Made by a program: the position numbers and the translations under genes
Shown here: positions 34,706 to 44,854 of the stretch, in pieces
Numbering within the stretch: the stretch's first letter is position 1
How the letters are laid out: each line of letters starts with the position of its first letter
Origin: Myxocyprinus asiaticus
Taxonomy: Eukaryota > Chordata > Actinopteri > Cypriniformes > Catostomidae
Length of the DNA stretch: 64,000 bases
Reading direction: 5' to 3'
Assembly (NCBI RefSeq): GCF_019703515.2
Contig: NC_059368.1
Location: 34,560,735 to 34,624,734, forward strand
The notes under the pieces: model-generated
Seen by the model: the letters and a program-made list of their open reading frames with translations, nothing else
Told to the model about the DNA's origin: nothing
Database searches by the model: none

Positions 34706-35248
34706 ATGGTAGCCATATTTGAAATGCTGTAGGGTATGTATAAAAAAAAAGAAGAAAAAAAGGGTACAACAACAGCAGAGGCCTATAAACCCCGAACGTA
34801 CCCCCAACCCCCCCCCCCCTTCCCAGCACCCTTCCTGGCACCCCCCCATGAACATTCTCAGAACATCATAACCACCTGAGCAGATCATGCTCTATTGTGG
34901 AGAAAATGGCTAACTTACAGAGTCTCAGCGCCTCTGCAGAAAGTTAAGCTCCCATGACCAAGGGCCGAAACATAGCCAAAATGTAACATGACAACAAACC
35001 AAGATGCACCTAATGTCCAAGCATGAACTGAAAATGTTGAGCTTAATTACTGCACCCTCGGCTTGGTCTGCATCAATTGGGCATGGCATCGTTTTGTAGA
35101 AAATCAACTCGTGATATTAGATTCACAAAAAGTCCACAGTATTAAACACTAAGATATTCTAAATATCAATGCTTTGAAGTCCAAAAATGAAACAGAGTCA
35201 AGAAAGACAAACTGACATTTTAATTCTCTGATGGGCGAAATCCTCCTG
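34706..35248 (-). other. L1 ORF1-ORF2 spacer and low-complexity sequence
   Basis: No conserved frame. It contains an A-rich stretch (34,741-34,761) and a run of C (34,807-34,820). The position between ORF1 and ORF2 of the same element marks it as L1 inter-ORF sequence. Confidence 0.5.
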
Positions 35249-36066
35249 CTACAGAAGAACAGCACAAATTGATGACACAAAGTTCTCTGCCTCCTTCAGC
35301 GAAGTGAAAGATTTCAGATCCCCGTCTTGAGTTCTGATGAAGAACTTCGCTGGAAAAATTAATGCCGGCCTCAGTCCCATCTTGTAGTTATCTGCCATGA
35401 CAGACTGAAATTTAGCCCTCTGTGTGGCTACCTCAGGTGCATAATCCTCAAATATGGCAATCGGGTTGTTCTGATAAGTCAGTGTCCACCTCTTGGCCCT
35501 GGCTTCTCGTAGAATTCTTTCCTTTTGTTGGTAGCGATGGAGGCGAATGATGACCGCTCGCGACCTTTCTTTTGCCGTTGGTTTGGGGGCAAGAGTTCTG
35601 TGGGCTCTGTCAATCTCCAGTGGAGAAGGAAAAATGTCTTCACCGAAAACATCCGCCAGCATTTGAGAGAAAAAGGTTGACGGGCAAAGACCTTCAATCA
35701 ACTCTGGTAGGCCAGCTATCCTTATGTTGTTCTGGCGACAGCGCGATTCAAGATCGATGACTTTAATCCGCAGCTTTGCGTTGTTCTCTGACAAGGCTGC
35801 GCATGTCTTTTCCAAAGTGAGCAGTCTTTCATCAGTCATGTTAGCATTAGCTACCAGTGAGGAGATATTCTGAGAATGATCAGAAATGGTCGAATGAATC
35901 AGATCGATTTTAGTCTCCAGTGGTGATATTGCGGTTTTAAACTCTAAGGATAGGCATTGCTTGTGCTGGTCAAGAAGCTTAGCAATAGCCGCCATGCTAA
36001 GCTCGGTGGATTCGTTTGCCGCAGCTTCGGGTCTTTCTTATGTTGTTTGGGCTGTTTAGTAGTCAT
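35249..36066 (-). pseudogene. Fish L1 ORF1 protein, nearly complete
   Basis: The frame from 35,995 gives 248 residues: a coiled coil (about 1-90), the RNA-recognition motif with NNIRIAGLPE and FPSPLEIDRAHRTLAPKP, and the C-terminal domain with ILREARAKRW, FEDYAPEVATQRAKF and AEKFFIRTQDG-like sequence. An ATG at 36,066 starts a short frame (MTTKQPKQHKKDPKLR) that fits the usual basic N-terminus but is one base out of register with the rest. So the copy has a single early frameshift. Alternatively translation starts at 35,995. Confidence 0.85.
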
Positions 36067-36289
36067 GGTTCAAGTGTAATATGGTCTGAACGTTCGGCTG
36101 ATCAAATATAGCATCTAACAATCTGTGGTGGAAGACCTCAAAACCAAAGAAATAAATTACATTGCAGCGGGAGCGACACTCACGTATGTCTAACTCCAAT
36201 GATCATCCGCCATCTCTCCCTCATAAAAAAAAAAGAACATGAATTAGAAAACAATTTTGAAAAAAATTTAAATAAAAAAAACTTACATG

Positions 36290-37487
36290 GCTCCTATGCA
36301 TCAGCCCCAACAGACAATGGAAGTGAGCGCACTCTACCTGTGGGAAGCTCGACATATCCCTTAGCCGCTCCGCCATTGAGGTTAGTCAGAGTGGACGAGC
36401 CCGCAAAGTGTGTAAGGGCAGAAAAAGGTGCCTTCCACAACTTCGTTAGCTCCTCATGCACTTCCGAGAAGAAAGGCACCGGAGCCCAGAAACCAATCAT
36501 CCAGCCGCGAACGCTCAGGGCAGGGTGGAGGGTTCCACTTTAGCCCAATGTTCACAGCCACCCAGGCAAGCATGGCTGCCATCTCAGCATCCGCCTCATC
36601 CTGTGCTCTACCACCCATGGGCGGGAGCTCAGAAGATTCGTCCGCTTCTGATAGCAGAAGCCCACCCTCTGATGCTGTGACCGAAAGCTCATCCTCGTCG
36701 CGAGCCGCGAACGACACATTAAACCCACCCTGATGCGGGCCGCCTGCATCGCTCGACAGCTCTTCCGGATAGAACGAGCGTGCTGGGGGATGGGAGATCC
36801 ATGGGGGCTGAGCCAGCGGAAACGCTCCCATGTCCACATCCAGATTGCCTGCGGTGCTTGCCGACCCGGCCGGCTGAGCATCAGCCCAGGACGGGCCAGG
36901 TTGGGGAGCAGCCACGGTGGCTCCTTGTTTCATGAAGAAGGAAATGAGCCGCGATCACAACGTTCACATGGGCATATTCTTGTAATGAGAACATGACCCT
37001 TCCATGAAAGCTAACTCAGCGTGCTGGCGCTCCAAGCACCCGAGACAGATTTCATGGCTGTCCGGAGGGGAGAGATAACGGTCATCTTTAAAAAGACGCC
37101 AGGCCTTTGTGCGAGCTCTTTTAGAAGGAAATGTACTCTTTTGAATATACTCTTTTAGCACCCGTAGACTCAGCCGCCGAAGCGGCTAGGGGAAGCACAA
37201 TACTCGACCGTGCGAGGGTGACCGCTGATATGAGCCATAAAATCCAGCAGCGAAAAGTGAGAGGATGAACACAAGCATGCATTCGGCTCCGAAAAATTAT
37301 CTGAATGAGTGGTGCACGCCATCTCCTTTTATACCCGTATGTCCGGGGCGGGGAGCGGCATGCAAATTCCACTCACCAATTCTCATTGGCCTTTTCTATT
37401 TTAAGCAAAGGTGATTGGGGCTCTCAAGATCGAACCCCTAGTGTCACTACATCGACACAACCTTGAGTGAATGACAGACAGGGAACC
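36290..37487 (-). mobile_element. DIRS element 5' end and gag, 3'-truncated
   Basis: Minus strand. The element starts GGTTCCCTGTCTGTCATTCA at 37,487, with GTGTCGATGTAGTGACACTA inside the first 60 bp. This is the characteristic terminal repeat of fish DIRS1-type elements. A TATA-like GGTATAAAAGG lies near 37,330. Gag follows and stops at about 36,290, so RT and recombinase are missing. A separate DIRS remnant of opposite orientation lies at 26.4-30.2 kb. Confidence 0.85.
36294..37238 (-). pseudogene. DIRS gag-like protein, frameshifted
   Basis: The probable start is ATG at 37,238 (MAHISGHPRT). Later frames show ICLGCLERQHAELAF with a Cys-rich segment (about 37,070), then 36,933-36,454 with SWADAQPAG, an acidic Ser/Glu-rich stretch, and WNPPPCPERSRLDDWFLG. 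A shift leads into 36,500-36,294 with PVPFFSEVHEELTKLWKAPF and NGGAAKGYVELP. These are typical DIRS gag blocks in the expected order. Confidence 0.8.
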
Positions 37488-37499
37488 ACTATTTTACCA

Positions 37500-38720
37500 C
37501 TATTTTATATGGCAATTTCTATGAATAAACTCTAAGATTCCCCATCAATATTGGCAATATCACTTACCTTGGCATAAACATTTTCCCCAAATTAACAGAA
37601 ATATTTAATCTCAATTTCACTCCATTCTTAAAATCATTAGAAGACAAATTAACTCACTGGACAATATTACCATTATCAATCATTGTAGCACTGTAAATGA
37701 CTATTAAATGACTAAATTAGTATTACAGCAATAAAAATGACAATACTACCCAATGTTAAAAAAAAAAAAAGAAAACTTAAAATTGAAAAAAGCGAATGTA
37801 AAGACATCTCAACTCAAGACTTACCATTATTAAGTAAATTAATGAAGAAACACAGCTGCTTTAAAAGCATTACAATAGCCACAACTCTTACAGCTTGGTG
37901 TAATGCAAATAAAATTACAGACTTCAACCTTGCACCCCGCGCAAACACACCCATCTGGAACAACCCTGATTTCTTAATCAATCAATTACCAATAAAATAA
38001 AAAAATATGGAGTTTCACTCATTTACATCACCTCTTTGAAAACAACACATTTCTCAATCACCAAGATTTCTGCCTAAAGTTCAGTACAGGAAAAGAACAA
38101 TATTTACAATACAATCAGATAAAGAGCGCCATAAAAGCCAAACTTAACATAACAAATATTCCCCTACACACTTATCTGTTAGTGACTCTGAATAAAGTGG
38201 CAAACACATCCAAACCTCTTTCAAAATTATACAAAACTCTGATGTTTCATGACTCTAATATGTCACTTCCTATTAGCAAATGGGAAAAATATCTCAATAT
38301 CACAACCACTCCAAGCTTTTGGAAACAATTCTGCAAATCCACGTTTGAAATTACTAAAAAGAAAAATTTACAATTAATCCAATACAAGCTTATTCACAGA
38401 ATACATATCACAGAGCACAAATTGCACATCATGGGGTTTAACACATCAGATATATGTACACAGTGCACACTTCAGGCAACAGACAACTACATCCATGCAC
38501 TTTGGTTCTGCCCTCCAATACATCTCCAGTGCAAAAAAAACAAAAAACAAAAACTGTTGCCAAAATCTTTGCCAAACATCTGCATTCCACTCTCCCCAAA
38601 TATTTGTGTTCTTAGTGATCATTCACAGTTAAAATTGTCTCCGGAAATCACATTTGCATTGCTGGTAGCATTAGTTCTTGCCAAAAAAAAACAGTTCTTA
38701 TGAACTGGAAGAAAAAAAAA
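37500..38720 (+). pseudogene. Fish L1 ORF2 C-terminal fragment
   Basis: Starts with LGINIFPKLTEIF-like and LEDKLTHWTILPLS (RT thumb), then NANKITDFNLAP with TPIWNNPDF. The last frame, 38,182-38,703, has LPISKWEKYLNI, NLQLIQYKLIHRIHITEHKL and DICTQCTLQATDNYIHALWFC, the Cys/His segment near the end of L1 ORF2. At least two frameshifts are present. Its strand is opposite to the other L1 pieces. Confidence 0.82.
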
Positions 38721-38759
38721 CTACGTGTGTTGCTGCGGGGCATATTGGATGAGGTGGGG

Positions 38760-39180
38760 GCTTTGGTGTTCTGGTCTCCACATGCTCTGGAACACTGCCA
38801 CATACCATGATGTAGAGCTACTACTAAAGAATTTTACCATCATTTATTCCCAATTCTGAACCTCATACAAACTCACTATTTGCCCAAAAAGTCATGAATC
38901 CCGCCTCTGTAGTTCCTTCCACTCACCACCAGAGGGCGCCATCACCTGAGTATTGACTTTAACTTTCTGAACATTTCCCATAATCTCTGTACCTGGCACT
39001 TAATACCTGCTCACCTGTTTCCCATTTACTCAGCTATTTAAGACTCACTCTCACTCTACAGGTATATATGTTTTTTTCTTTATTCGGAACTTGACAATTG
39101 CCAATAAAAACAAAAAAAAAACAAAACAGCAACAACTTGATTTTAAATCATTTTTACAATTATGCAATATTTCACATTAT
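38760..39180. repeat. Possible LTR fragment
   Basis: 38,895-39,062 (TCATGAATCCCGCC, CCACCAGAGGGCGCCATCAC, TACTCAGCTATTTAAGACTC) resembles the first part of fish Gypsy-type LTRs. No second LTR or internal region follows. The rest of the interval shows nothing recognised. Confidence 0.35.
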
Positions 39181-39185
39181 ATATA

Positions 39186-40747
39186 CAGGTGCATCTCAAT
39201 AAATTAGAATGTCGTGGAAAAGTTCATTTATTTCAGTAATTCAACTCAAATTGTGAAACTCGTGTATTAAATAAATTCCGTGCACACAGACTGAAGTAGT
39301 TCAAGTCTTTGGTTCTTTTAATTGTGATGATTTTGGCTCACATTTAACAAAAACCCACCAATTCACTATCTCAAAAAATTAGAATACATCATAAGACCAA
39401 TAAAAAAAAACATTTTTAGTGAATTGTTGGCCTTCTAGAAAGTATGTTCATTTACTGTATATGTACTCAATACTTGGTAGGGGCTCCTTTTGCTTTAATT
39501 ACTGCCTCAATTCAGCGTGGCATGGAGGTGATCAGTTTGTGGCACTGCTGAGGTGGTATGGAAGCCCAGGTTTCTTTGACAGTGGCCTTCAGCTCATCTG
39601 CATTTTTTGGTCTCTTGTTTCTCATTTTCCTCTTGACAATACCCCATAGATTCTCTATGGGGTTCAGGTCTGGTGAGTTTGCTGGCCAGTCAAGCACACC
39701 AACACCATGGTCATTTAACCAAATTTTGGTGCTTTTGGCAGTGTGGGCAGGTGCCAAATCCTGCTGGAAAATGAAATCAGCATCTTTAAAAAGCTGGTCA
39801 GCAGAAGGAAGCATGAAGTGCTCCAAAAGTTCTTGGTAAACGGGTGCAGTGACTTTGGTTTTCAAAAAACACAATGGACCAACACCAGCAGATGACATTG
39901 CACCCCAAATCATCACAGACTGTGGAAACTTAACACTGGACTTCAAGCAACTTGGGTTATGAGCTTCTCCACCCTTCCTCCAGACTCTAGGACCTTGGTT
40001 TCCAAATGAAATACAAAACTTGCTCTCATCTGAAAAGAGGGCTTTGGACCACTGGGCAACAGTCCAGTTCTTCTTCTCCTTAACCCAGGTAAGACGCCTC
40101 TGACGTTGTCTGTGGTTCAGGAGTGGCTTAACAAGACAACTGTAGCCAAATTCCTTGACACGTCTGTGTGTGGTGGCTCTTGATGCCTTGACCCCAGCCT
40201 CAGTCCATTCCTTGTGAAGTTCACCCAAATTCTTGAATCGTTTTTGCTTGACAATCATAAAGCTGCGGTTCTCTCGGTTGGTTGTGCATCTTTTTCTTCC
40301 ACACTTTTTCCTTCCACTCAACTTTCTGTTAACATGCTTGGATACAGCACTCTGTGAACAGCCAGCTTCTTTGGCAATGAATGTTTGTGGCTTACCCTCC
40401 TTGTGAAGGGTGTCAATGATTGTCTTCTGGACAACTGTCAGATCAGCAATCTTCCCCATGATTGTGTAGCCTAGTGAACCAAACTGAGAGACCATTTTGA
40501 AGGCTCAGGAAACCTTTGCAGGTGTTTTGAGCTGATTAGCATGTCACCATATTCTAATTTTTTGAGATAGTGAATTGGTGGGTTTTTGTTAAATGTGAGC
40601 CAAAATCATCACAATTAAAAGAACCAAAGACTTAAACTACATCAGTCTGTGTGCATTGAATTTATTTAATACACGAGTTTCACAATTTGAGTTGAATTAC
40701 TGAAATAAATGAACTTTTTCACAACATTCTAATTTATTGAGATGCAC

Positions 40748-40750
<3 letters not shown>
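39186..40750 (-). mobile_element. Tc1-like transposon, family 1, copy 1
   Basis: Terminal inverted repeats of about 205 bp start CAGGTGCATCTCAATAAATT and end in the complement at 40,750. Each repeat has an outer ATCTCAATAAATTAGAATG and an inner ATCTCAAAAAATTAGAATA motif, the IR/DR layout of fish Tc1 elements. A TA stands at 39,184-39,185; the other flank is TG next to a (TA)n tract, so one target base has changed. A closely similar second copy lies at 50,728-52,304. Confidence 0.95.
39512..40495 (-). pseudogene. Tc1 transposase, C-terminally truncated
   Basis: 327 residues. The N-terminal helix-turn-helix is KEGKPQTFIAKEAGCSQSAV; the basic linker is RKKCGRKRC. The DD34E catalytic triad is visible: FSDESKF, FQQDLAPAHT and [12 protein letters not shown], with 34 residues between second D and E. 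Compared with the second copy it lacks one residue near residue 80 and three near residue 115. It also ends at SMPR because CGA became TGA, losing the last 15 residues (ending GAPTKY). Confidence 0.92.

Positions 40751-40752
<2 letters not shown>

Positions 40753-40786
<34 letters not shown>
40753..40786. repeat. (TA)n tract between two Tc1 elements
   Basis: About 34 bp of TA that separates the right end of the family-1 Tc1 from the left end of the Sleeping Beauty-like element. Confidence 0.95.
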
Positions 40787-40789
<3 letters not shown>

Positions 40790-41911
40790 TTGAAGTCGGA
40801 AGTTTACATACACTTTGGTCGAAGTCATTAAAACTAATTTTTTAACCACTCCACAGATTTAATATAGCAAACTATAGTTTTGGCAAGTCATTTAGGCATC
40901 TACTTTGTTCATGACACAAGTAATTTTTCCAGCAATTGTTTACAGACAGATTGTTTCACTTTTAATAGACTATATCACAATTCCAGTGGGTCAGATGTTT
41001 ACATACACTAAATTAACTGTACCTTTAAGCAGTTTGGAAAATTGCAGAAAAGGATGTCAAGCCTTTAGACAATTAGCCAATTAGCTTCTGATAGGAGGTG
41101 TACTGAATTGGAGGTGTACCTGTGGATGTATTTTAAGGCCTACCTTCAGACTCAGCCAAGACCTCAGAAAAATAATTGTGGATCTCCACAAATCTGGTTC
41201 ATCCTTGGGAGCAATTTCCAAATACCTGAAGGTACCACTTTCATCTGTACAAACAATAGTACGCAAGTATAAACACCATGGGACCACGCAGCCATCATAC
41301 CGCTCAGGAAGGAGATTAATTCTGTCTCCTAGAGATGAACATAGTTTGGTGCGAAAAGTGTAGATCAATCCCAGAACAACAGCAAAGGACCTTGTGAAGA
41401 TGCTGGAGGAAACGGGTAGACAAGTATCTTTATCCACAGTAAAACAAGTCCTATATTGACATAACCTGAAAGGCTACTTGCCAAGGAAGAACCCAATGCT
41501 CCAAAACCGGCATAAAAAAGCCAGACTTGTGGGCAGAACTGAAAAAGCGTGTGCGAGCAAGGAGGCCTACAAGCCTGACTCGGTTACACCAGTTCTGTCT
41601 GGAGGAATGGGCCAAAATTCCAGCAAATTATTGTGAGAAGCTTGTGGAAGGCTACCCAAAATGTTTGACCCAAGTTAAATGATTTAAAGGCAATGCTACC
41701 AAATACTAACCAAGTGTATGTAAACTTCTGTTCCACTGGGAATGTGATGAAAGAAATAAAAGCTGAAATAACTAATTCTCTCTACTATTATTCTGACATT
41801 TCACATTCTTAAAGTAGTGATCCTAACTGACCTAAGACAGGGAATGTTTTCTATGATTAAATGTCAGGAGTTTAAATGTATTTGGCTAAGGTGTATGTAA
41901 ACATCAGACTT

Positions 41912-41917
<6 letters not shown>
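40787..41917 (+). mobile_element. Sleeping Beauty-type Tc1, internally deleted
   Basis: The left end is CAGTTGAAGTCGGAAGTTTA, with a second direct repeat CAGATGTTTACATACACTAA near 41,000. The right end carries the complement (GTATGTAAACATCAGACTTC, then AAGTG). This is the IR/DR pattern of salmonid/cyprinid Sleeping Beauty-related elements. At 1,131 bp it is about 0.5 kb shorter than a complete element. TA precedes it at 40,785-40,786; the far end runs into a (GT)n tract. Confidence 0.93.
41150..41709 (+). pseudogene. Tc1 transposase remnant lacking the catalytic core
   Basis: The N-terminal paired-type DNA-binding region is present (VDLHKSGSSLGAISKYLKVP, VRKYKHHGTTQPSYRSGRR). After HKKARL the sequence jumps to WAELKKRVRARRPTS, the part that normally follows the catalytic glutamate, and runs on to FKGNATKY. 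The segment with all three catalytic acidic residues (roughly 490 bp) is missing; the junction is at about 41,530. Stops and a frameshift also occur. Such a copy could at best move with transposase supplied by another element. Confidence 0.9.
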
Positions 41918-41964
<47 letters not shown>

Positions 41965-41989
41965 ATGTATGTGTATATATATATATATT
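41914..41989. repeat. Compound (GT)n-(GTAT)n-(AT)n microsatellite
   Basis: GT repeats run to about 41,948, GTAT tetranucleotides to about 41,970 and AT to 41,989, directly after the Sleeping Beauty-like element. Confidence 0.95.
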
Positions 41990-42127
41990 AGACCATTTCG
42001 AAGAATGTAAACCAAAACAAAGGAAGTCATGCTACTGCACGTGACTGGCCCGGGAGCACTTCCGGTGGTGCCATTTTTAAAACCCAGACCTGTCAAAACA
42101 AAATGACTAGCACATACTTTAAGTCTA

Positions 42128-42519
42128 GACAAAGCAGAACAATTACAATATTTACAAAAACTGAAAATAAGTGAAGTATTACCAGACCCTTTAAACAAGA
42201 CTTTGAAGCACCAATATTTCACAAAAAACATTAAATGTTTACCTCAAGTGATTTATCCAGACAAGTAACATTTATCTTGTTGATACAGAGTGCATCTACA
42301 TGAGAGAGGCGGTGAAAGCGTATCACAGTCTTGACGCTTATAAGTGTTACCTTAGCAGAAAGGTTGGGAATGTAAGCTCTTACAATGCGGATGCGATTTG
42401 TCTTGTGTTTGGTGAAGTTGGAGCAAGTCAAACGGTGTCAAAAACTTTCTCTGCATGGTTCGTTGCTAAGAAGACAGGGGAGGTTATTAGTGGACATTGC
42501 ACTTGAATGCCTGGGTTAG
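42128..42519 (+). pseudogene. SWIM-finger exon of the YqaJ gene
   Basis: One frame reads EQLQYLQKLKISEVLPDPLN and LPQVIYPDK up to about 42,264. After a one-base shift it continues NIYLVDTECIYMREAVKAYH, SLDAYKCYLSRKVGNVSSYN and AWFVAKKTGEVISGHCT. This is the N-terminal part of fish SWIM/YqaJ proteins, ending in the C-x-C start of the SWIM zinc finger. The second Cys codon of GHCTC is TGA (42,504-42,506). So the exon has one frameshift and one nonsense change. Confidence 0.7.
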
Positions 42520-42630
42520 TCTGTGTTTCAAATCTATGCAAATAATAAATTACTTAGTATACAAGTGATACTATGGGCATGTCTGTTTTTTATTATTTTA
42601 TTTTTTTTATTTTTATGTTTGTGTTACAAG

Positions 42631-42751
42631 GTAAGGTGAAGTTTGTAGCCATGTCACTGCAATCCTTGTTGCTGTGGAACAGTGTGTGAGAGGTCTGAAT
42701 GCACCATCTGTTACATCTGAGCCCTGTGTGTGGTCCCGAGTAAACAAAAAG
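42631..42751 (+). pseudogene. Second SWIM exon (C-x-H half)
   Basis: GEVCSHVTAILVAVEQCVRG supplies the C-x-H half of the SWIM finger and the following helix, then VWSRVNKK. It ends in AAG followed by GTACAT, a good splice donor. The preceding sequence is T-rich with AG at its end, as expected for an acceptor, although the exact acceptor is uncertain. Confidence 0.65.
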
Positions 42752-42884
42752 GTACATGCAATTGAGTACTAACTAATGTGTCTGTTATTTTTATTATTAT
42801 AATGGACAAACCTCTGTTGCTGATTGTAGAAAAAAGTAGATATTGGTAGATTAGTAACTCTATAACTTCGCATTGTAATAGATT

Positions 42885-43021
42885 GCTCCAAAACCAGTAG
42901 CAGACATTGAATTTTCCAAGCCATGCAGAATGAGAGCTGTTCAGAACAGGGATCTCAGTCAGTCCATCATCTCGACTGCAGTCACAACAGTCTCTCCAAG
43001 CAAGTTTTGAGGACCTTGAAG
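42885..43021 (+). pseudogene. Linker exon between SWIM and YqaJ domains
   Basis: One frame reads APKPVADIEFSKPCRMRAVQ and NRDLSQSIISTAVTTVSP; the last part fits better one base shifted (LQASFEDLE). It ends in GAAG followed by GTAGGG, a donor site. The identification rests on position and composition (basic, Ser/Thr-rich linker), so it is less certain than its neighbours. Confidence 0.45.
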
Positions 43022-43113
43022 GTAGGGATACTATTTGTTAGGTGTTAAAAGGTACTCCCATGCAGAAACCTGATATGTGACAATATGCCCAAAAACAATA
43101 AAAAAAAAATAAA

Positions 43114-43118
<5 letters not shown>

Positions 43119-43175
<57 letters not shown>
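43119..43175. repeat. (TA)n microsatellite in intron of the YqaJ gene
   Basis: About 57 bp of TA between the linker exon and the YqaJ exon. Confidence 0.95.
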
Positions 43176-43179
<4 letters not shown>

Positions 43180-43312
43180 CAGATTTTTGTATGGGCTTTA
43201 TATTTATAAAATAGCAACTTTCAAAGTGCACAGTATGAGCAGGTCTAAGTGAAGTAGTAGTAAAAATGTACATTGATTTGATTTGACATTGTGATTTTGT
43301 CATCCCAAACAG

Positions 43313-44360
43313 TGCACTGTTTACAACTATGACATGTGGAAGTGACACAGACACTGCTTCTGAGGGAGAGCAGGAGAGCACAGATAGGGTGGATCTTGAG
43401 ACCACAGCTGAGGCAGATTCAAATATGGACACACCTTGTACTGAAGACACAAAATACCTACCAAAGCCCCTTACACATCTGTTTGATGAGAAGTACAGTT
43501 CATTGTCACAAGGTGAACTAGAAAAGGAGTTAGATAAAGTAATGCAAACCATCCCCACTTACTTCAATGAAAAAAATAGTATGCACCTCCATGAGAGTAC
43601 ACTGGGTCAGTCTTCTTCTGAACAGTGGTTTGAGCAGCAGAAGGAGCGAATAACTGCAAGACATTTTAATGAAGTGTTGCAATGCAAGACAAGACAAACT
43701 AGCTTGACATCTAAAATCATGGGCTACACATCCAGCATAAACACCCCAGCCTTGGTTTGGGGTAAGAACAATGAAAAAATAGCTAGAGCAGCCTTCACTT
43801 CAAAACAGATGACTTGTCATGACAGCATGACAGTAAATGACGTTGGGTTGATTGTAAATCCAATGTTTCCTCATTTAGGAGCAAGCCCAGATGGAATGGT
43901 GTATTGCAAGTGCTGCTCCCCTGCTATGCTTGAAATAAAATGCCCCTTAATGTATGCCAATATGTCTGTAACTGATGCTACAAAGAGCAAAGATTTCTGT
44001 CTAGGACCAAATTTTGAGCTTAAAAAGAACCGTGTGTACTATGCACAAGTACAGGGGCAAATGGAAGTATGTGAGCTGAAAACATCATATTTTGTAATGT
44101 GGACAACAAAGGACTGCCACACTCAGAAAGTGGAGTTCTCTGAAGAGTACTGGGCTCAGATCAGACCAAAACTGGATCTCTTTTATAGAGACCACATTCT
44201 AACAGAAATTTACACACATAAACTAAGGAAACAATTCCTGATCGCAGAAAACATGTGCTTGTGTAAAAGTATGTCTAAAACCAATGTCACACAGTGCTTT
44301 TTTTGTCAAGGCATTTCATTTAAATGTGTAGGTTTAAAAAGGCAAGATCGGTATGTGTGA
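43313..44360 (+). CDS. YqaJ/lambda-exonuclease-type nuclease exon, intact frame
   Basis: A large last exon: a CATCCCAAACAG acceptor stands at 43,312 and the frame is open from there to TGA at 44,358 (first in-frame Met at 43,329, 343 residues). After an acidic, Ser/Thr-rich N-terminus (1-60) comes LPKPLTHLFD, then the nuclease domain: WFEQQKERITARHF, PALVWGKNNEKIAR (acidic residue of motif I), HLGASPDGMV (PD motif), LEIKCP (E-x-K) and YYAQVQGQMEV (Q motif). These are the PD-(D/E)xK active-site residues of the lambda-exonuclease/YqaJ family, all present. The C-terminus has a Cys-rich end (CLCKSM, CFFCQG). The biochemical role in eukaryotic transposons is not established. The rest of the gene is decayed. 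Confidence 0.8.
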
Positions 44361-44854
44361 GGCCAAGTCGCAGTTTCATTAAAATCAAACAAAACTGGAA
44401 AGCTGGCAAGGGTGACAATGTGCTCGGTTTCCAAGCAGAAGTGAGGTATGTCAGAAGTGTGCAGAACACTTTTGATGAGGGGAGGCCAGTGTAGAAGTGA
44501 ATGGTCTGATCATCCTTTAAATCCACATCAGATTTCAGCTTAATTGTCTCATAGGTGAGCATTTCCACCTGCTACTCTAGGCTTCTCACTTGCTCTTTAT
44601 AATGTGTTAAGTTTCTGCATGTCTTCAATATCTCTCATAGAGAAATCTGTTCCAACACATAAATTAGTGTAGGACTTCACAGTTGCTACTTCTTCCACTT
44701 CCATATCCATGTCCTCGACTACTTCCTCTGTAGGTTGAACTAATGATGCTCTTCTCAAAGATCTCTGATATCTGTCCATTTTTGCAGAGGGGGCAGGTCT
44801 GTGAGGAAGCTTTGAGGGAATGTAGTCTGGACTGAGAGGGTCATCGGATGGCTT
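44345..44854 (-). pseudogene. THAP/HTH_Tnp_4-type transposase, N-terminal fragment
   Basis: Minus strand. A CTGTCTTTAG acceptor at about 44,855 is followed by GKPSDDPLSPDYIPSKLPHR, the segment that commonly follows a THAP finger. Then come MDRYQRSLRRAS, an acidic stretch and a coiled-coil-like part (MRDIEDMQKLNTL). After a frameshift and a TAG the frame continues MLTYETIKLKSDVDLKDDQ, HFYTGLPSSKVFCTLLTYL and FQFCLILMKLRLGLTHTDLA, the helix-turn-helix that precedes the DDE domain. Homology stops there. No THAP exon was found upstream. Confidence 0.7.

Larger units (their letters stand above)
34297..36222 (-). mobile_element. Fish L1 element of a second family, 5' portion
   Basis: On the minus strand: 5' UTR (about 36,222-36,067), ORF1 (36,066-35,249), spacer (35,248-34,706) and the start of ORF2 with the endonuclease. 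The copy breaks off at 34,297. ORF1 differs from the one at 33.1-33.9 kb, so two L1 families are present. Confidence 0.75.

Noticed and set aside
36428..36733. Ser-rich plus-strand frame
   Set aside because: Antisense shadow of the DIRS gag on the minus strand.
42289..42514. Intron between 42,265 and 42,288 in the SWIM gene (GT...AG)
   Set aside because: Reading straight through in a shifted frame gives NIYLVDTECIY, which fits the family, so a one-base frameshift explains it better than a 24-bp intron.
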